Below the pieces are notes generated by a model. The model saw only the letters and a program-made list of their open reading frames with translations. It was not told the origin of the DNA and did not search any database. Both the position numbers and the translations under genes were made by a program. 64,000 nucleotides of DNA from CAZJHD01 sp964545855 (lineage in GTDB: Bacteria; Planctomycetota; UBA1135; JACQFD01): contig CAZJHD010000023.1 in the NCBI GenBank assembly GCA_964545855.1, positions 1-64,000 on the forward strand, written 5' to 3'. Of this stretch, positions 50,374 to 59,188 are shown one piece after another. How positions within the stretch are numbered: the stretch's first letter is position 1; the number at the start of each line of letters is the position of its first letter.

Positions 50374-52080
50374 ATGGACTCCGCACGACCGCCCAGCCGC
50401 GAGGCCGCATCGCCGAGCCCGATCCGATCGCTCTTCCTCGGAGAGGTGAAGGGAGCGAGCCTCTTGCCCTATCCGAGCCGTCCGCGCGACGAGACGGAGT
50501 CGACGGACCAAGTGGTCGAGGCCGTGCGCGAGTTCGCGAAGGACCGGATCGACGCGCGGCGGATCGACGAGGAGGGAACGATCCCCGAGGCAGTCCTGTC
50601 GGGGCTTCGCGAGCTCGGCCTCTTCGGGATGCTCGTGCCCTCGGAGCACGGCGGTCTCGGATTCACCGCGACGACCTACTGCCGCGTCCTCGAGACACTC
50701 GCCGGGATCTGCACCTCGACGGCCGCGACCGTCGGCGCGCACCAGTCGATCGGCCTGAAGGCGATCCTCCTGCACGGGACGGAGGAGCAGAAGCGCCTCT
50801 GGCTGCCGAAGCTCGCGACGGGCGAGATGCTCGCCGCCTTCGCGCTCACGGAGCCCGGTGCCGGGAGCGACGTGCAGGCGATCGCGACCGTTGCCGATCC
50901 CCTTCCCGGCGACCGCTGGCGGCTCAACGGATCGAAGGTCTGGATCACGAACGGCGGCATCGCCTCGCTCTTCACGGTCTTCGCGAAGACTCCCGATCCG
51001 GAGCGTCCCGGAGAGCGGAAGCTCACGTGCTTCCTCGTCCCACGCGAGACCCCGGGCGTCTCGATCGGGAAGGAGGAGGACAAGATGGGGCTCCGCGGCT
51101 CCTCCACGACGGCGGTCTTCCTGGAGGACGTGGAGATCCCCGACTCCCTTCGCGTCGGCGAGACGGGCCGCGGCTTCCGGGTCGCCGTGGAAGTGCTGAA
51201 CGGCGGGCGCCACGGTCTCTCCGCCGGCTGCCTCGGCCTCGGACGCGCGGCGCTCTTCGATGCGACGGCCCACGCGCGGGAGCGGGTGCAGTTCGGGAAG
51301 CCGATCGCCGAGTTCCCGCTGGTGGCCGAGATGCTCGCGAACGCGGCCGCCGACCTCCACGCGATCGAGTCCGGCTGCTACTGGGTCGCGGGACGCATGG
51401 ACGAAGGTCACGCGGACGTCTCCCTCGAGTCGGCCGCGTGCAAGATCTTCGCGACGGAAGCGCTCTGGCGCATCGCGAACGACTGCCTCCAGGTGGCCGG
51501 CGGCTCGGGCTTCATGCGCGAGTTCCCGCACGAGCGCCGCGTCCGGGACGCGCGGGTGAACCTCATCTTCGAGGGCACGAACCAGATCCTCCGTCTCTTC
51601 CTCGCGCTGCAGGGGCTCCGCGGCCCGGGCGAGGAGCTGAAGGAGCTCGGCGATGCGCTGAAGCACCCGCTCACGCAGGCGCCCGTGCTCGGGCGCTTCG
51701 CCGGAAAGCGCGTCCGGCGCACGCTCGTGAAGCGCGGCATCGAGGGGATGCCGAAGGCCCATGCCGGGGAGGCCATGCTCGCGGCCGAGAGCGCGGGCGA
51801 GCTCGCCGCGGCGGCGGAGGCCGTCGTCTGGAAGCTCGGGCGCAAGGTGATCGACGCACAGCTCACGCTCGCCCGGCTGGCCGACGCGGCGAGCCACCTC
51901 TTCCTCGTCCTCACGGTCCTCGCGCGGGGCGCCTCCGGGGGAGAAGGTGCGCTCGATGCTCCGATTCCGCGACTCGCGCTCCGTCGCCTCTACCGCGGCT
52001 TCCGGGAGGCGATCGAATCGATCCACGCCTCGGACGAGGACCTGATCGCCGAAGCGCGCGACTCGCTGACGGGCCGCTGA
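50374..52080 (+). CDS. Acyl-CoA dehydrogenase, VLCAD/FadE-like with C-terminal extension
   Basis: The 568-aa protein has an acyl-CoA dehydrogenase core (FGMLVPSEHGGLGFTATTYC, AFALTEPGAGSDVQ, NGSKVWITNGGIA, QFGKPIAEFPLVAEM, QVAGGSGFMREFPHERRVRD, NLIFEGTNQILRLFLAL) with a C-terminal helical extension of about 180 residues. This matches very-long-chain type enzymes such as VLCAD/ACAD9 and some bacterial FadE proteins, which are dimers and often membrane-associated. It starts beta-oxidation of long-chain acyl-CoA. The ATG at 50374 was chosen because the upstream frame is low complexity. It is divergent from speA. Confidence 0.88.
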   Translation: MDSARPPSREAASPSPIRSLFLGEVKGASLLPYPSRPRDETESTDQVVEAVREFAKDRIDARRIDEEGTIPEAVLSGLRELGLFGMLVPSEHGGLGFTATTYCRVLETLAGICTSTAATVGAHQSIGLKAILLHGTEEQKRLWLPKLATGEMLAAFALTEPGAGSDVQAIATVADPLPGDRWRLNGSKVWITNGGIASLFTVFAKTPDPERPGERKLTCFLVPRETPGVSIGKEEDKMGLRGSSTTAVFLEDVEIPDSLRVGETGRGFRVAVEVLNGGRHGLSAGCLGLGRAALFDATAHARERVQFGKPIAEFPLVAEMLANAAADLHAIESGCYWVAGRMDEGHADVSLESAACKIFATEALWRIANDCLQVAGGSGFMREFPHERRVRDARVNLIFEGTNQILRLFLALQGLRGPGEELKELGDALKHPLTQAPVLGRFAGKRVRRTLVKRGIEGMPKAHAGEAMLAAESAGELAAAAEAVVWKLGRKVIDAQLTLARLADAASHLFLVLTVLARGASGGEGALDAPIPRLALRRLYRGFREAIESIHASDEDLIAEARDSLTGR

Positions 52081-52133
52081 GGGCTCCCCGCGGCGGGGCA
52101 ACCGCTGCGGGCGCCGCCGCCGGGCCGCGATGT

Positions 52134-52145
52134 GCCCGGTATACT
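52134..52145 (+). promoter_or_regulatory. Possible -10 promoter element (TATACT)
   Basis: CCCGGTATACTT contains TATACT (52140-52145) about 73 nt upstream of the ATG at 52218. No good -35 is visible at standard spacing, so this is a weak candidate for the promoter of the outer-membrane-type gene. Confidence 0.3.
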
Positions 52146-52217
52146 TCGGGTGTCCACCGGAGCGACGGATGCGATCCGCCGCAGTGGGCGATTCGAGGCC
52201 GCTCCGGGAGGCGGTCC

Positions 52218-53318
52218 ATGATTCGAATCGCCGCACACCTCCTCGCGAGCCTCGCCCTCCAATCGGGCGCTGCGCCGCCGAAGGCTCAGGAGCCGCGCGA
52301 CCCTTGGATCGCGCCCTCCTCCGTGCGCGCCGTTCCCGCGGCCCTCGTCGCGGAGTCCTCGCAGTCGGCGTCCCTGCTCCCGTCGCGGCCCTGGCGCCGC
52401 TTCGATCCCTGGGCCGAGGGCACGTCGATCGCGCGCCGGGAGCGCGCGGCGACGATCGCCACCGAGTCGATCGAGCGCGCCGCCCGCGAGGCGCCTCCCG
52501 ATCGCACCCTCGGACGCGACGTGGTCGTGCGGGAGCTCGCGCGCATCCCCACGGCCCAGCCCGACGAGCAGACGCTCCGGGAGGCAGTCTCGATCGACTT
52601 CCGCTTCGATCAGCGAGCCGGATTCGCGGAGGAGGTGGGACGCACCTTCTGGGATCGATTCTCGGCGCTGGAGCACCGGCAGATTCGCGCGGCTCTCGAG
52701 ATGTCCTGGGTGCCGCCGCCCCATCCGGAGGAGCCGGCGCGGGAGTACATCCCGATGGGCGCCTTCGAGACGACCTACCGCGACCTGCTGCTGCGGCGGC
52801 GGGCGCGGTCGCCGCTCACGGGAACGGCGACGAGCGCCTTCACGGAGACGCACATCGTGGAGCGTCTCCGCGATCAACTCGGCGACGGCCGGGACCCGGT
52901 GATCCGCGGCGCACGCACCCTGCTGGGGGAGCATTCGCAGACCGAGGGGCCGCTCGGTTTCGGCAAGGTGGGCATCCGCGGCTACGTGAACGAGTGGGAC
53001 AACGCGGGCGATCTCCTCGGCCTCACCTACGAGTTCGGAGGCTTCGGTTCGCGCGTCGGAGGCGCCTCGAGCTCCGCGAGCTTCAAGACGCGCCTCGACG
53101 AGTACTTCGTCGCCGCGGGCGCCACGTTCGACTACGGGCCGGGGCGCGCGAACCCGCGCATCCAGATCACCCGGCCTCTGGGAGAAGCCTCCACGGTCCA
53201 GCTCTTCGGCGGCTACGGCGTCGACTCGTTCCTGCTGCCCGGAAACGTCCCCTACTTCGACGATCCGCGCGACGGCCGGAGCATCGGGCTGATGATCCTC
53301 TTCGACCTGAGATTCTGA
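52218..53318 (+). CDS. Putative outer-membrane-type secreted protein
   Basis: The 366-aa protein has a signal peptide (residues 1-18, ALQSGAA). The middle part is helical and charged; the last about 130 residues alternate in beta-strand pattern (GKVGIRGYVNEWDNAGDLLG, LTYEFGGFGSRVGG, YFVAAGATFDYGPG, STVQLFGGYGVDSFLLP) and end LMILFDLRF, a C-terminal Phe as in BAM-inserted beta-barrels. This suggests a small outer-membrane barrel with a periplasmic N-terminal part. No named family is recognised. GGGAGG six to seven nt before the ATG is a good ribosome-binding site. The next gene encodes a parvulin-like protein. Confidence 0.65.
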   Translation: MIRIAAHLLASLALQSGAAPPKAQEPRDPWIAPSSVRAVPAALVAESSQSASLLPSRPWRRFDPWAEGTSIARRERAATIATESIERAAREAPPDRTLGRDVVVRELARIPTAQPDEQTLREAVSIDFRFDQRAGFAEEVGRTFWDRFSALEHRQIRAALEMSWVPPPHPEEPAREYIPMGAFETTYRDLLLRRRARSPLTGTATSAFTETHIVERLRDQLGDGRDPVIRGARTLLGEHSQTEGPLGFGKVGIRGYVNEWDNAGDLLGLTYEFGGFGSRVGGASSSASFKTRLDEYFVAAGATFDYGPGRANPRIQITRPLGEASTVQLFGGYGVDSFLLPGNVPYFDDPRDGRSIGLMILFDLRF

Positions 53319-53352
53319 CGCCGGCCTTCGGGTACCCTCCCGGGTCTCCCAT

Positions 53353-53463
53353 GTCGTGAGAGAATCGGCGCCGCGCGACCGCCGGGTACGAGCGGCTGCG
53401 GCGTCGTCGCTCCTCTCTCGAACTCGCTCGGCCTCGGGCCATCGGCGGCGATTCCTCCACGAC
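53353..53463 (+). repeat. Dispersed hairpin/MITE-like element, copy B
   Basis: This 111-bp copy has 21-bp terminal repeats at 53353-53373 and 53443-53463; the left arm reads GTCGTGAGAGAATCGGCGCC and the complement of the right arm GTCGTGGAGGAATCGCCGCC (17 of 21 matching). The core CGAGCGGCTGCGG and CTCGCTCGGCCTCGGGCC are shared with copies A and C. It ends 49 bp before the parvulin gene ATG. Confidence 0.8.
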
Positions 53464-53512
53464 CCTCTGCTCCCATCGATCTCTCTCCATCGATTCCGCT
53501 TCGAACGAAACC

Positions 53513-54652
53513 ATGTCCTTCCGCTGGCTTCCGGCACTCGTCTTCTCCTTCGGTCTCTCGCTCACGGGCGTCTCCGCGCAGGACGGGCAGCCGGCCGCAC
53601 CCATCATCCCGACGGCGCCCCTGCCCCCGCCGCCCCTGACGGAGGAGCAGCGCCTCCAGCGTCTCGGACAGCGCATCACCGCGCTCGCGACGCGCGTCGA
53701 GTCGCTGCGCCGACTCGGCGGCTTGGGTGCGACGCCCTCGGACGTGCCGGGCACCGTGCCGGCCGAGACGCTGGAAGACCTCGAGAAGCTCGTGTCGCGC
53801 CTCGCCGTCGACCTGCAGGCCCGTGCGCGCGTGATCGAGCTCGCGGCGGCCTCCCGCGCCGCGGCGGACACGACGACCGACCGCGCCTTCGCGCCGCCGA
53901 CCTTCGAGGCCGCTCCCGACCGCGTGCAGCCGCGCAAGACGCCGACGTCCATCGCCGCCGAGCAGGATCCCTTCCCGGCCTTCGATCCGTCGCGGTCGAA
54001 CGAGGTCCTCTTCGAGGTGGGGAGCACACCCATCGAGCGCGGTGTCCTCGAGGGAATGGTCGCGGCGCGCAAGAAGTACATGCCCGCCGTCTCCAACGCG
54101 CAGCTCGCTCAGCTCGTCCTCAGCCAGTCGCTGATCTCCATCTCGGCGGTGCTCGACCAACTGAAGGAGCAGGTGCCGAAGCGCATGGCGAACGCCGCGG
54201 AACTCCGTCGGGGGATCCTCGAGGGCAAGCTCACCTTCGAGGAGGCCGTGGAGCGCTACTCGGACGATCCGTCGACGAAGATCTTCGGCGGTCTCAGCAC
54301 GGTGAATCCGCTGATCCTCTCGGACTTCGAGCGGACGGTCCTCACGTCGATGAAACCCGGAGACACGTCGCACCCGTTCCTCAGCCTCTCGGGCGTCGAG
54401 TTCGTCCGACTCGAGGAAGTGGAGGAGAACCCCGAGAACCCGTCCGCGACGATCGTGAAGTTCCGGCGCATGCTCCTCGGCTTCGACTTCGGCGTCCCGA
54501 TCGAGCGCGCGCAGGGGCAGATCGCGGCGATGGTGCGCGACGCCAAGGTGAAAGTCGTGAATCCCGACTACGCACAGTTCCTCCCGCCGAACGTTCCGCG
54601 CATCACCGCGGACGCGGCGCCGAAGGACGGCGAGAAGCCGCCGGGGAAGTAG
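53513..54652 (+). CDS. Secreted parvulin-like (PpiC/SurA-type) protein
   Basis: The 379-aa protein has a signal peptide (residues 1-22, ending GVSAQ). Residues about 225-310 resemble a parvulin peptidyl-prolyl isomerase domain: ILEGKLTFEEAVERYSDDPS, IFGGLSTVNPLILSDFERT, VLTSMKPGDTSHPF and FVRLEEVEE. The region before it is helical, as in SurA-type chaperones. It probably assists folding of exported proteins in the periplasm. Its neighbour upstream has an outer-membrane-type C-terminus, which would suit a chaperone-client pair. Pro-rich linker and C-terminal Lys/Pro tail are noted. Confidence 0.7.
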   Translation: MSFRWLPALVFSFGLSLTGVSAQDGQPAAPIIPTAPLPPPPLTEEQRLQRLGQRITALATRVESLRRLGGLGATPSDVPGTVPAETLEDLEKLVSRLAVDLQARARVIELAAASRAAADTTTDRAFAPPTFEAAPDRVQPRKTPTSIAAEQDPFPAFDPSRSNEVLFEVGSTPIERGVLEGMVAARKKYMPAVSNAQLAQLVLSQSLISISAVLDQLKEQVPKRMANAAELRRGILEGKLTFEEAVERYSDDPSTKIFGGLSTVNPLILSDFERTVLTSMKPGDTSHPFLSLSGVEFVRLEEVEENPENPSATIVKFRRMLLGFDFGVPIERAQGQIAAMVRDAKVKVVNPDYAQFLPPNVPRITADAAPKDGEKPPGK

Positions 54653-54711
54653 CGGACGGTCAGGCAGCCGGGGGAACTCGCTCGCCCCAGGGAGATCCCG
54701 CCCGAGTGCGG

Positions 54712-54772
54712 ACGACCGGTCGTGGGATCGTCTGCGACACGGATCTCCCGCGACGCGGAACTCCCGCGACGC
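54712..54772. repeat. Palindrome and 16-bp tandem repeat between convergent genes
   Basis: ACGACCGGTCGT (54712-54723) is a perfect 12-bp palindrome. It is followed by GGATCTCCCGCGACGC (54741-54756) and GGAACTCCCGCGACGC (54757-54772), which match at 15 of 16 positions. They fill the 126-bp gap between two convergent genes and may help terminate transcription; no U-tract is present. Confidence 0.6.
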
Positions 54773-54778
54773 AGGACG

Positions 54779-57523
54779 TCAGCCGCCCGGGCCCCTCGCG
54801 AAACGCGCGCCGGGACCCCGCAGGAATTCCTCCTCGCGGGGCGAGAGGCGGCGTCGGCGCCAGCGCCTCTTCGTCACCTCGGACAGCAGCGCCACCACCT
54901 GCTCCTCCAGCCGGTCGCGCTCCTCGAGCATCCGAGCGCGGAGGCGCGCCAGGTCGCCGGACCGCTCGGCGACGGTCGCCCGAGTGGAATCGTGCTCGCG
55001 CCGCAGCGTGCGCAGGCGGTCGTCGAGGTGCGCGGCGTGGGTCTGCTCAGCATGGAGCCGGCCCTCGAGATCCTCGATGCGGCTCCGGCTCTCGACGAGG
55101 GCCACCCGGAGCTCGTCGGTGCGCTGTCGCGACTCCGCGAGCTTCCGCTCGAGGAGCGACCTCTGCTCCTCGTGCTCCCGGAGCGCCGAGGTCCTCTCCG
55201 CCCGCTCGCGCGCCAGTGCCGCTTCCGTGCGTGCGACCGCGTCCGTCGCCGCGCCGAGCCGCTCCGTCGTCGACTCCAATCGCTCCTTCGTGGACGCAAG
55301 CTCCGCCTCGAGCCGCGCGCGCTCCGCCTCCGACCGTTCGCGCGTCGACGCGAGATCGCGCGCGAGGGCGTCTCTCTCCTCCGAGAGCGCAGCCTCCCGC
55401 GAGCGCGCCTCCGCCATCTCCGTCCGCACCCGATCGAGTTCCGCGCCCCGCCGGTCGCGCTCCTCGGCGGCCGCTGCGAGCTGCGCTGCCGTCTCCGTCG
55501 CCCGCCGCGAGATCTCGGAGAGCTCGGCGACGAGCCGCTCCCGATCCTCGCGCTGCGCGTCGAGCCTGCGATCGAGGGCGGTGACACGCTCCCGCGCCGA
55601 GCGGAGCGCCGAGCCGAGCTCGCCGATCTCGCGATCGCGCAACACGATCCCCGACTCCGCTTCCGAGAGCCTCTGCCTCGACTCCACGAGCACGCGCTCG
55701 GCCGCCGCGTGCGTCTCCAAGAGAGCCGCGTGCTCCGTCTCGACGGTCGCCAGGCGCTCCACGACGGACTGGCTGCGCTCCTGCTCGACCTGCATCCCCT
55801 CCTTCTCCGTGAGCATCTCGGCCCGCGCCTCGCGGAGCGCGTCGCTCGCGAGCTGGAAGGAGACCTGCAGCTCCGAGAGGGCGCGCTCGGCCGCGATGCG
55901 CCGGCCCTCGGCCTCCTCGGCGCGGGCACGCGTGCGCTCGAGATCCTCCGTCGTGGCGTGCAGGAGCCGCGTCGAAGCGGCGAATCCCTCCTCGGCCGTC
56001 GCGAGGCGCGCCTGGAGCTGGGCTCTCTGCTCCACGAGGCGCCGCATCGATTCCGCGTCGCGCTGCGCCCGCTCGAGCCACTCGCGCACGGAGCGCAGCT
56101 CGTTCTCGGCGGCCGCCTGCCGATCGAGGCTCGAGCGGCGCTCGTCCTCGATCTCCTCGCGCTCCGACTCGAGATCGCGCAGGCGGTCGAGGGCGCTCGT
56201 CAGCTTCTGGATCGACTCGCGGGAACGCGTCTCCGCGCCCTGCCATCGCGCCTCGAGCTCGCGCACGCGCTCCTCCGACTCGCCGCCGCCGCCCTCGATG
56301 CGGAGCAGCTCGGCGTCGCGCTCCGCGATCGCGAGACGTCTCTCGGTCTCGGCGAGCCGCTCCTCGAGCCGCTCCCGCGCCAGCGCCGCCTCACGCTGCT
56401 CGCGCTCCCGTTCCGCCGCGTGCCGTGCGCGCTCGCGGGCCAGCATGTCGACGGAGGCGCGCACCTTGTCGTCGAGGGCGTGGGCCCAGGACATCTCGCG
56501 GTGGAGGACCACCGCCGTCTCGTGGCGCTCCGTCGTGAGCTCCCGCTCCCGCTCCTCCAAGTCGCGCGCACGCCCCTCCGCGCTCACGGCGCGGCGCGAT
56601 GCCTCGGCGATCGACCGGGACAGGATGTCGAGGAGCGCCTCGTCGATGGCGATGCCCGCCCGATCCATCGCGAGCCGGAGGAAGGCGCGCGCCCCGTCGG
56701 CATCCTCGGCGGCGAGGAGGCTCGATCGCCCGAGCAGCGCCGGGAACTCCTCCGGCCGGTAGCGCGCGTCGAGGAGGAGCTCCGAGCGCTCGTCGAGGCG
56801 GAGGCCCTGGCCCTCGGGTGCACGGCCCGCGACGGGGACGACCACGCGCGCCCGAGGAGCGAGGACGATCGCTCGCTCCATCGCCCTCGCGCGGAGCGAG
56901 AGATCGATTCCCAGGGCTCGGACGTCGAGCGTCGGATCGAGCGGAAAGCACTCCGAGAGCGCGTCGATCGCGACGAGCAGCCCGTCTCCCAGGGCGGCGG
57001 CCACGTCGGCGGGACCGTCGCCCGAGATCGAGGACGTGCCGCTCCAGGCGCCGGCCGGATCGTGCGCCACGCCGGCGGCGACGACCGATCCGCTCGCCCG
57101 CACGAGGGCGGGCGCCACGCCGAAGATTCCCGGCCGCGCGAGCGCGACGGCCACCATCTCGTCGAGCCAGAGCGCGTGGGGATGCGCCTCCGGCGGGAGC
57201 AGCGCGAGGAAGGTGCCCCTCGCGAGGTGCGTCGCCTGCTCGACGGCTGCGGCGGGGACCGCGGCGCCGGCGAGCGGCCGCACCCAGCGCTCGCTCTCGA
57301 GCCGGCGTGCGAGGGCCGCCGGGTCGCTCGAGGCGGCCGCGAACACCTCGATCGGCCCCGCGTAGTCCTGCGCCGCCACCTCTCGGAGCCGAACGCGGAG
57401 GCTTCCTCGGTCGGCATCGAGCAGCAGCACCGTGACGGGCGGCGTCCGGTCGACGGGAGGCGGGAGCGGCGCCGGGCCCTTGCGGCGCGGTCGTCGCGTG
57501 CGTCGCGGGCTCCTCGCGGTCAT
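54779..57523 (-). CDS. Degenerate GT2-like domain fused to a giant coiled coil
   Basis: The 914-aa protein starts with a Arg/Pro-rich region. Residues about 28-250 resemble a GT-A/GT2 glycosyltransferase fold: VTVLLLDADRGSLRVRLREV, AQDYAGPIEVFAAASSD and THLARGTFLALLPPEAHPHA. The expected DxD metal motif is replaced by PPEAH, so catalysis is doubtful. From about 330 to 890 there is continuous Arg/Glu/Ala/Leu coiled coil with heptad character. The last residues are Arg-rich. It could scaffold a surface-polysaccharide machine or act as a cell-shape filament. It is coupled by ATGA to an 80-aa coiled-coil gene upstream. Confidence 0.75.
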   Translation of the reverse strand: MTARSPRRTRRPRRKGPAPLPPPVDRTPPVTVLLLDADRGSLRVRLREVAAQDYAGPIEVFAAASSDPAALARRLESERWVRPLAGAAVPAAAVEQATHLARGTFLALLPPEAHPHALWLDEMVAVALARPGIFGVAPALVRASGSVVAAGVAHDPAGAWSGTSSISGDGPADVAAALGDGLLVAIDALSECFPLDPTLDVRALGIDLSLRARAMERAIVLAPRARVVVPVAGRAPEGQGLRLDERSELLLDARYRPEEFPALLGRSSLLAAEDADGARAFLRLAMDRAGIAIDEALLDILSRSIAEASRRAVSAEGRARDLEERERELTTERHETAVVLHREMSWAHALDDKVRASVDMLARERARHAAEREREQREAALARERLEERLAETERRLAIAERDAELLRIEGGGGESEERVRELEARWQGAETRSRESIQKLTSALDRLRDLESEREEIEDERRSSLDRQAAAENELRSVREWLERAQRDAESMRRLVEQRAQLQARLATAEEGFAASTRLLHATTEDLERTRARAEEAEGRRIAAERALSELQVSFQLASDALREARAEMLTEKEGMQVEQERSQSVVERLATVETEHAALLETHAAAERVLVESRQRLSEAESGIVLRDREIGELGSALRSARERVTALDRRLDAQREDRERLVAELSEISRRATETAAQLAAAAEERDRRGAELDRVRTEMAEARSREAALSEERDALARDLASTRERSEAERARLEAELASTKERLESTTERLGAATDAVARTEAALARERAERTSALREHEEQRSLLERKLAESRQRTDELRVALVESRSRIEDLEGRLHAEQTHAAHLDDRLRTLRREHDSTRATVAERSGDLARLRARMLEERDRLEEQVVALLSEVTKRRWRRRRLSPREEEFLRGPGARFARGPGG

Positions 57524-57762
57524 TCGCTCGATGCCGCCGTGGCGGGGCCACCGGCAGGCGCGGCCGAGGAACCACGCGCCTCGTGGAGGAGGTCGAGCAG
57601 ATGGAGCGCCTGCTCCCCGAGTCCGCGGATGCGCGCGTCGCGCTCGGCGAGGGACTCGCGCAGACGCGCCAGCTCGGCGTCCTTCGAGGCGAGGTCGGTC
57701 CGCAGGCGCTCGAGGGTGGCCTGGAGCTCCCGGATCGCGGCGAGGACGGATGCGTCGGACAC
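57520..57762 (-). CDS. Small coiled-coil protein (80 aa)
   Basis: The product starts from the GTG at 57762, 2 bp after the stop of the upstream glycosyltransferase gene, and its stop overlaps the start of the giant coiled-coil gene (ATGA, 57520-57523). Residues about 5-60 form heptads (AAIRELQATLERLRTDLASK, AELARLRESLAERDARIRGL). The tail is Ala/Gly/Ser-rich. It probably pairs with itself or with the neighbouring coiled-coil protein. No family is known. Confidence 0.65.
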   Translation of the reverse strand: MSDASVLAAIRELQATLERLRTDLASKDAELARLRESLAERDARIRGLGEQALHLLDLLHEARGSSAAPAGGPATAASSE

Positions 57763-57764
57763 GG

Positions 57765-59129
57765 TCAACGGATCGGCGCCCGAAGGCCGCCGCCTCGAGA
57801 GCCTACCAGCCCGCCCCCCGGGCCCTCCTGGAGCAGTCGTGCGAGGTCGTCGTGGGCATCGGCGATGGTGCGCGCCGGTGCGATCTCGGCGCGGGCGCGC
57901 TCGACGGCGGTGCGATCGCTCCACCTTCCGAGGGCCGCGGCGAGGGCCGAGGCGTCTCCGGCGGGGACGAGCGCGCCACCTCGCCCGGCCGCGACGGACT
58001 CGGCGAGCCCGCCGCGATCGGAGGCGACGACGGGCCGCCGCGCGGCGAGGGCCTCGAGGGCGACGAAGGGCGTGTTCTCGTGCCAGAGCGACGGCACCAC
58101 GAGAACGTCGATGGCCGAGAGTGCGGCGCCGAGGTCGGCCGGCGCGAAGGGGCCGGCGAGCTCGATGCGCGGGTCGTTCCTCGCGGCGGCGGCGAGCTCC
58201 TCTCCATAGGCGGGGAACTCGTCGAGACGGCCGCGCACGACGAGGCGCACGTCGCCGGGGACGCGCGTGAAGGCGCGCGCGAGGAGCACCGCTCCCTTGT
58301 GCGGCGCCACCGTCCCGAAGAATCCGAAGACGACCGGGCCCGACGCGCGGTCGGCGAGCCCGCCCAGCCGGTCCAGGTCGAGACCGTAGGGAACGAGGGC
58401 GAGCGTCTCGTCCCGCACGCCGTGCCGCAGGAGCGCATCGCGCAGGAATCGCGACGGAGCCACGACGGCGCGCGCGGAGTGCAGCCCCGCCACGATCTCC
58501 TCCCGGCGGCCCGCGAAGGCGAGCGCCATGGCCGGCAGGAGAGGGCGGTGCATGCGCAACGCCCCGGCGAGGTCGCGTGCGCGCCGCACGTCACCGGCGA
58601 GGCTCTCGGTCGCGAGCACCTGCGCGACGCCGGAATGCGCGCACTGGAAGCAGCCGAGACCGCCGTCGGGCGGACCCTCGCAGGGAGTCCCGTCCGGCAG
58701 CGTGAGCGTCGCCACGGGGCAGGCGCTCCAGAAATCCGTCGCGTGCGCGAGGACGGGGATCCCGCGCCGCGCCGCGTCCGCGAGGGCCGCCGCGCCGATC
58801 CCCTGGAGATGGAACGCGTGCAACGCTTCCGGCGCGAAGGCATCGAGCCAGCGCCGCAGCTCCGCGGCGACGAGGGGCTGGTCGTGGTCGCCGAGGACCG
58901 GGTTCGCCACGGCCGAGCGCGCGACGGCGAAGCGGTGCACGGGGATCCCCTCCACCTCGTCGTCGACGCGGAGCCGCGCCGCCACACGGAACGACGCCGT
59001 CGGCTCCACGGTGAAGACGCGGGCGTCGTGTCCTCGCCTCCGCGCCTCCCGAGCGAGCGCGCGCACGTACTGCTCCGTCCCCGTGTGGTGCCGCGGGAGG
59101 AACTGGTGGACGACGAATCCGGTCCGCAC
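57765..59129 (-). CDS. Glycosyltransferase family 4 protein
   Basis: The protein of about 454 aa has an N-terminal acceptor domain (HQFLPRHHTGTEQYVRALAR, typical of GT-B enzymes) and a donor domain with VVFGFFGTVAPHKGAVLLA, RLVVRGRLDEFP, DVLVVPSLWHENTPFVALEA and ARRPVVASDRGGLAE, which hold the E-x7-E motif of GT4. A Cys-rich insert (FWSACPVATLTLPDGTPCEG, LGCFQCAHSG) occurs in several bacterial GT4 enzymes and may bind a metal. It transfers a sugar onto a growing surface glycan. The GTG at 59129 keeps 59 bp to the divergent gene; an ATG at 59177 would leave almost no promoter space. Confidence 0.85.
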   Translation of the reverse strand: MRTGFVVHQFLPRHHTGTEQYVRALAREARRRGHDARVFTVEPTASFRVAARLRVDDEVEGIPVHRFAVARSAVANPVLGDHDQPLVAAELRRWLDAFAPEALHAFHLQGIGAAALADAARRGIPVLAHATDFWSACPVATLTLPDGTPCEGPPDGGLGCFQCAHSGVAQVLATESLAGDVRRARDLAGALRMHRPLLPAMALAFAGRREEIVAGLHSARAVVAPSRFLRDALLRHGVRDETLALVPYGLDLDRLGGLADRASGPVVFGFFGTVAPHKGAVLLARAFTRVPGDVRLVVRGRLDEFPAYGEELAAAARNDPRIELAGPFAPADLGAALSAIDVLVVPSLWHENTPFVALEALAARRPVVASDRGGLAESVAAGRGGALVPAGDASALAAALGRWSDRTAVERARAEIAPARTIADAHDDLARLLQEGPGGGLVGSRGGGLRAPIR

Positions 59130-59188
59130 CGGCGGAGTGTGACACGGCCCGCGCCGCCGGCGGAGGCCGTGGCGCATACTCCCGCCCG

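Noticed and set aside
46572..53318. A single open + strand frame of more than 2200 codons and similarly long frames elsewhere
   Set aside because: High GC makes stops rare, so antisense frames stay open. They run opposite to well-supported genes (arginine decarboxylase, crotonase, acyl-CoA dehydrogenase), have Arg/Ala/Pro-biased composition and lack domains. Only the last part (from 52218) is coding.
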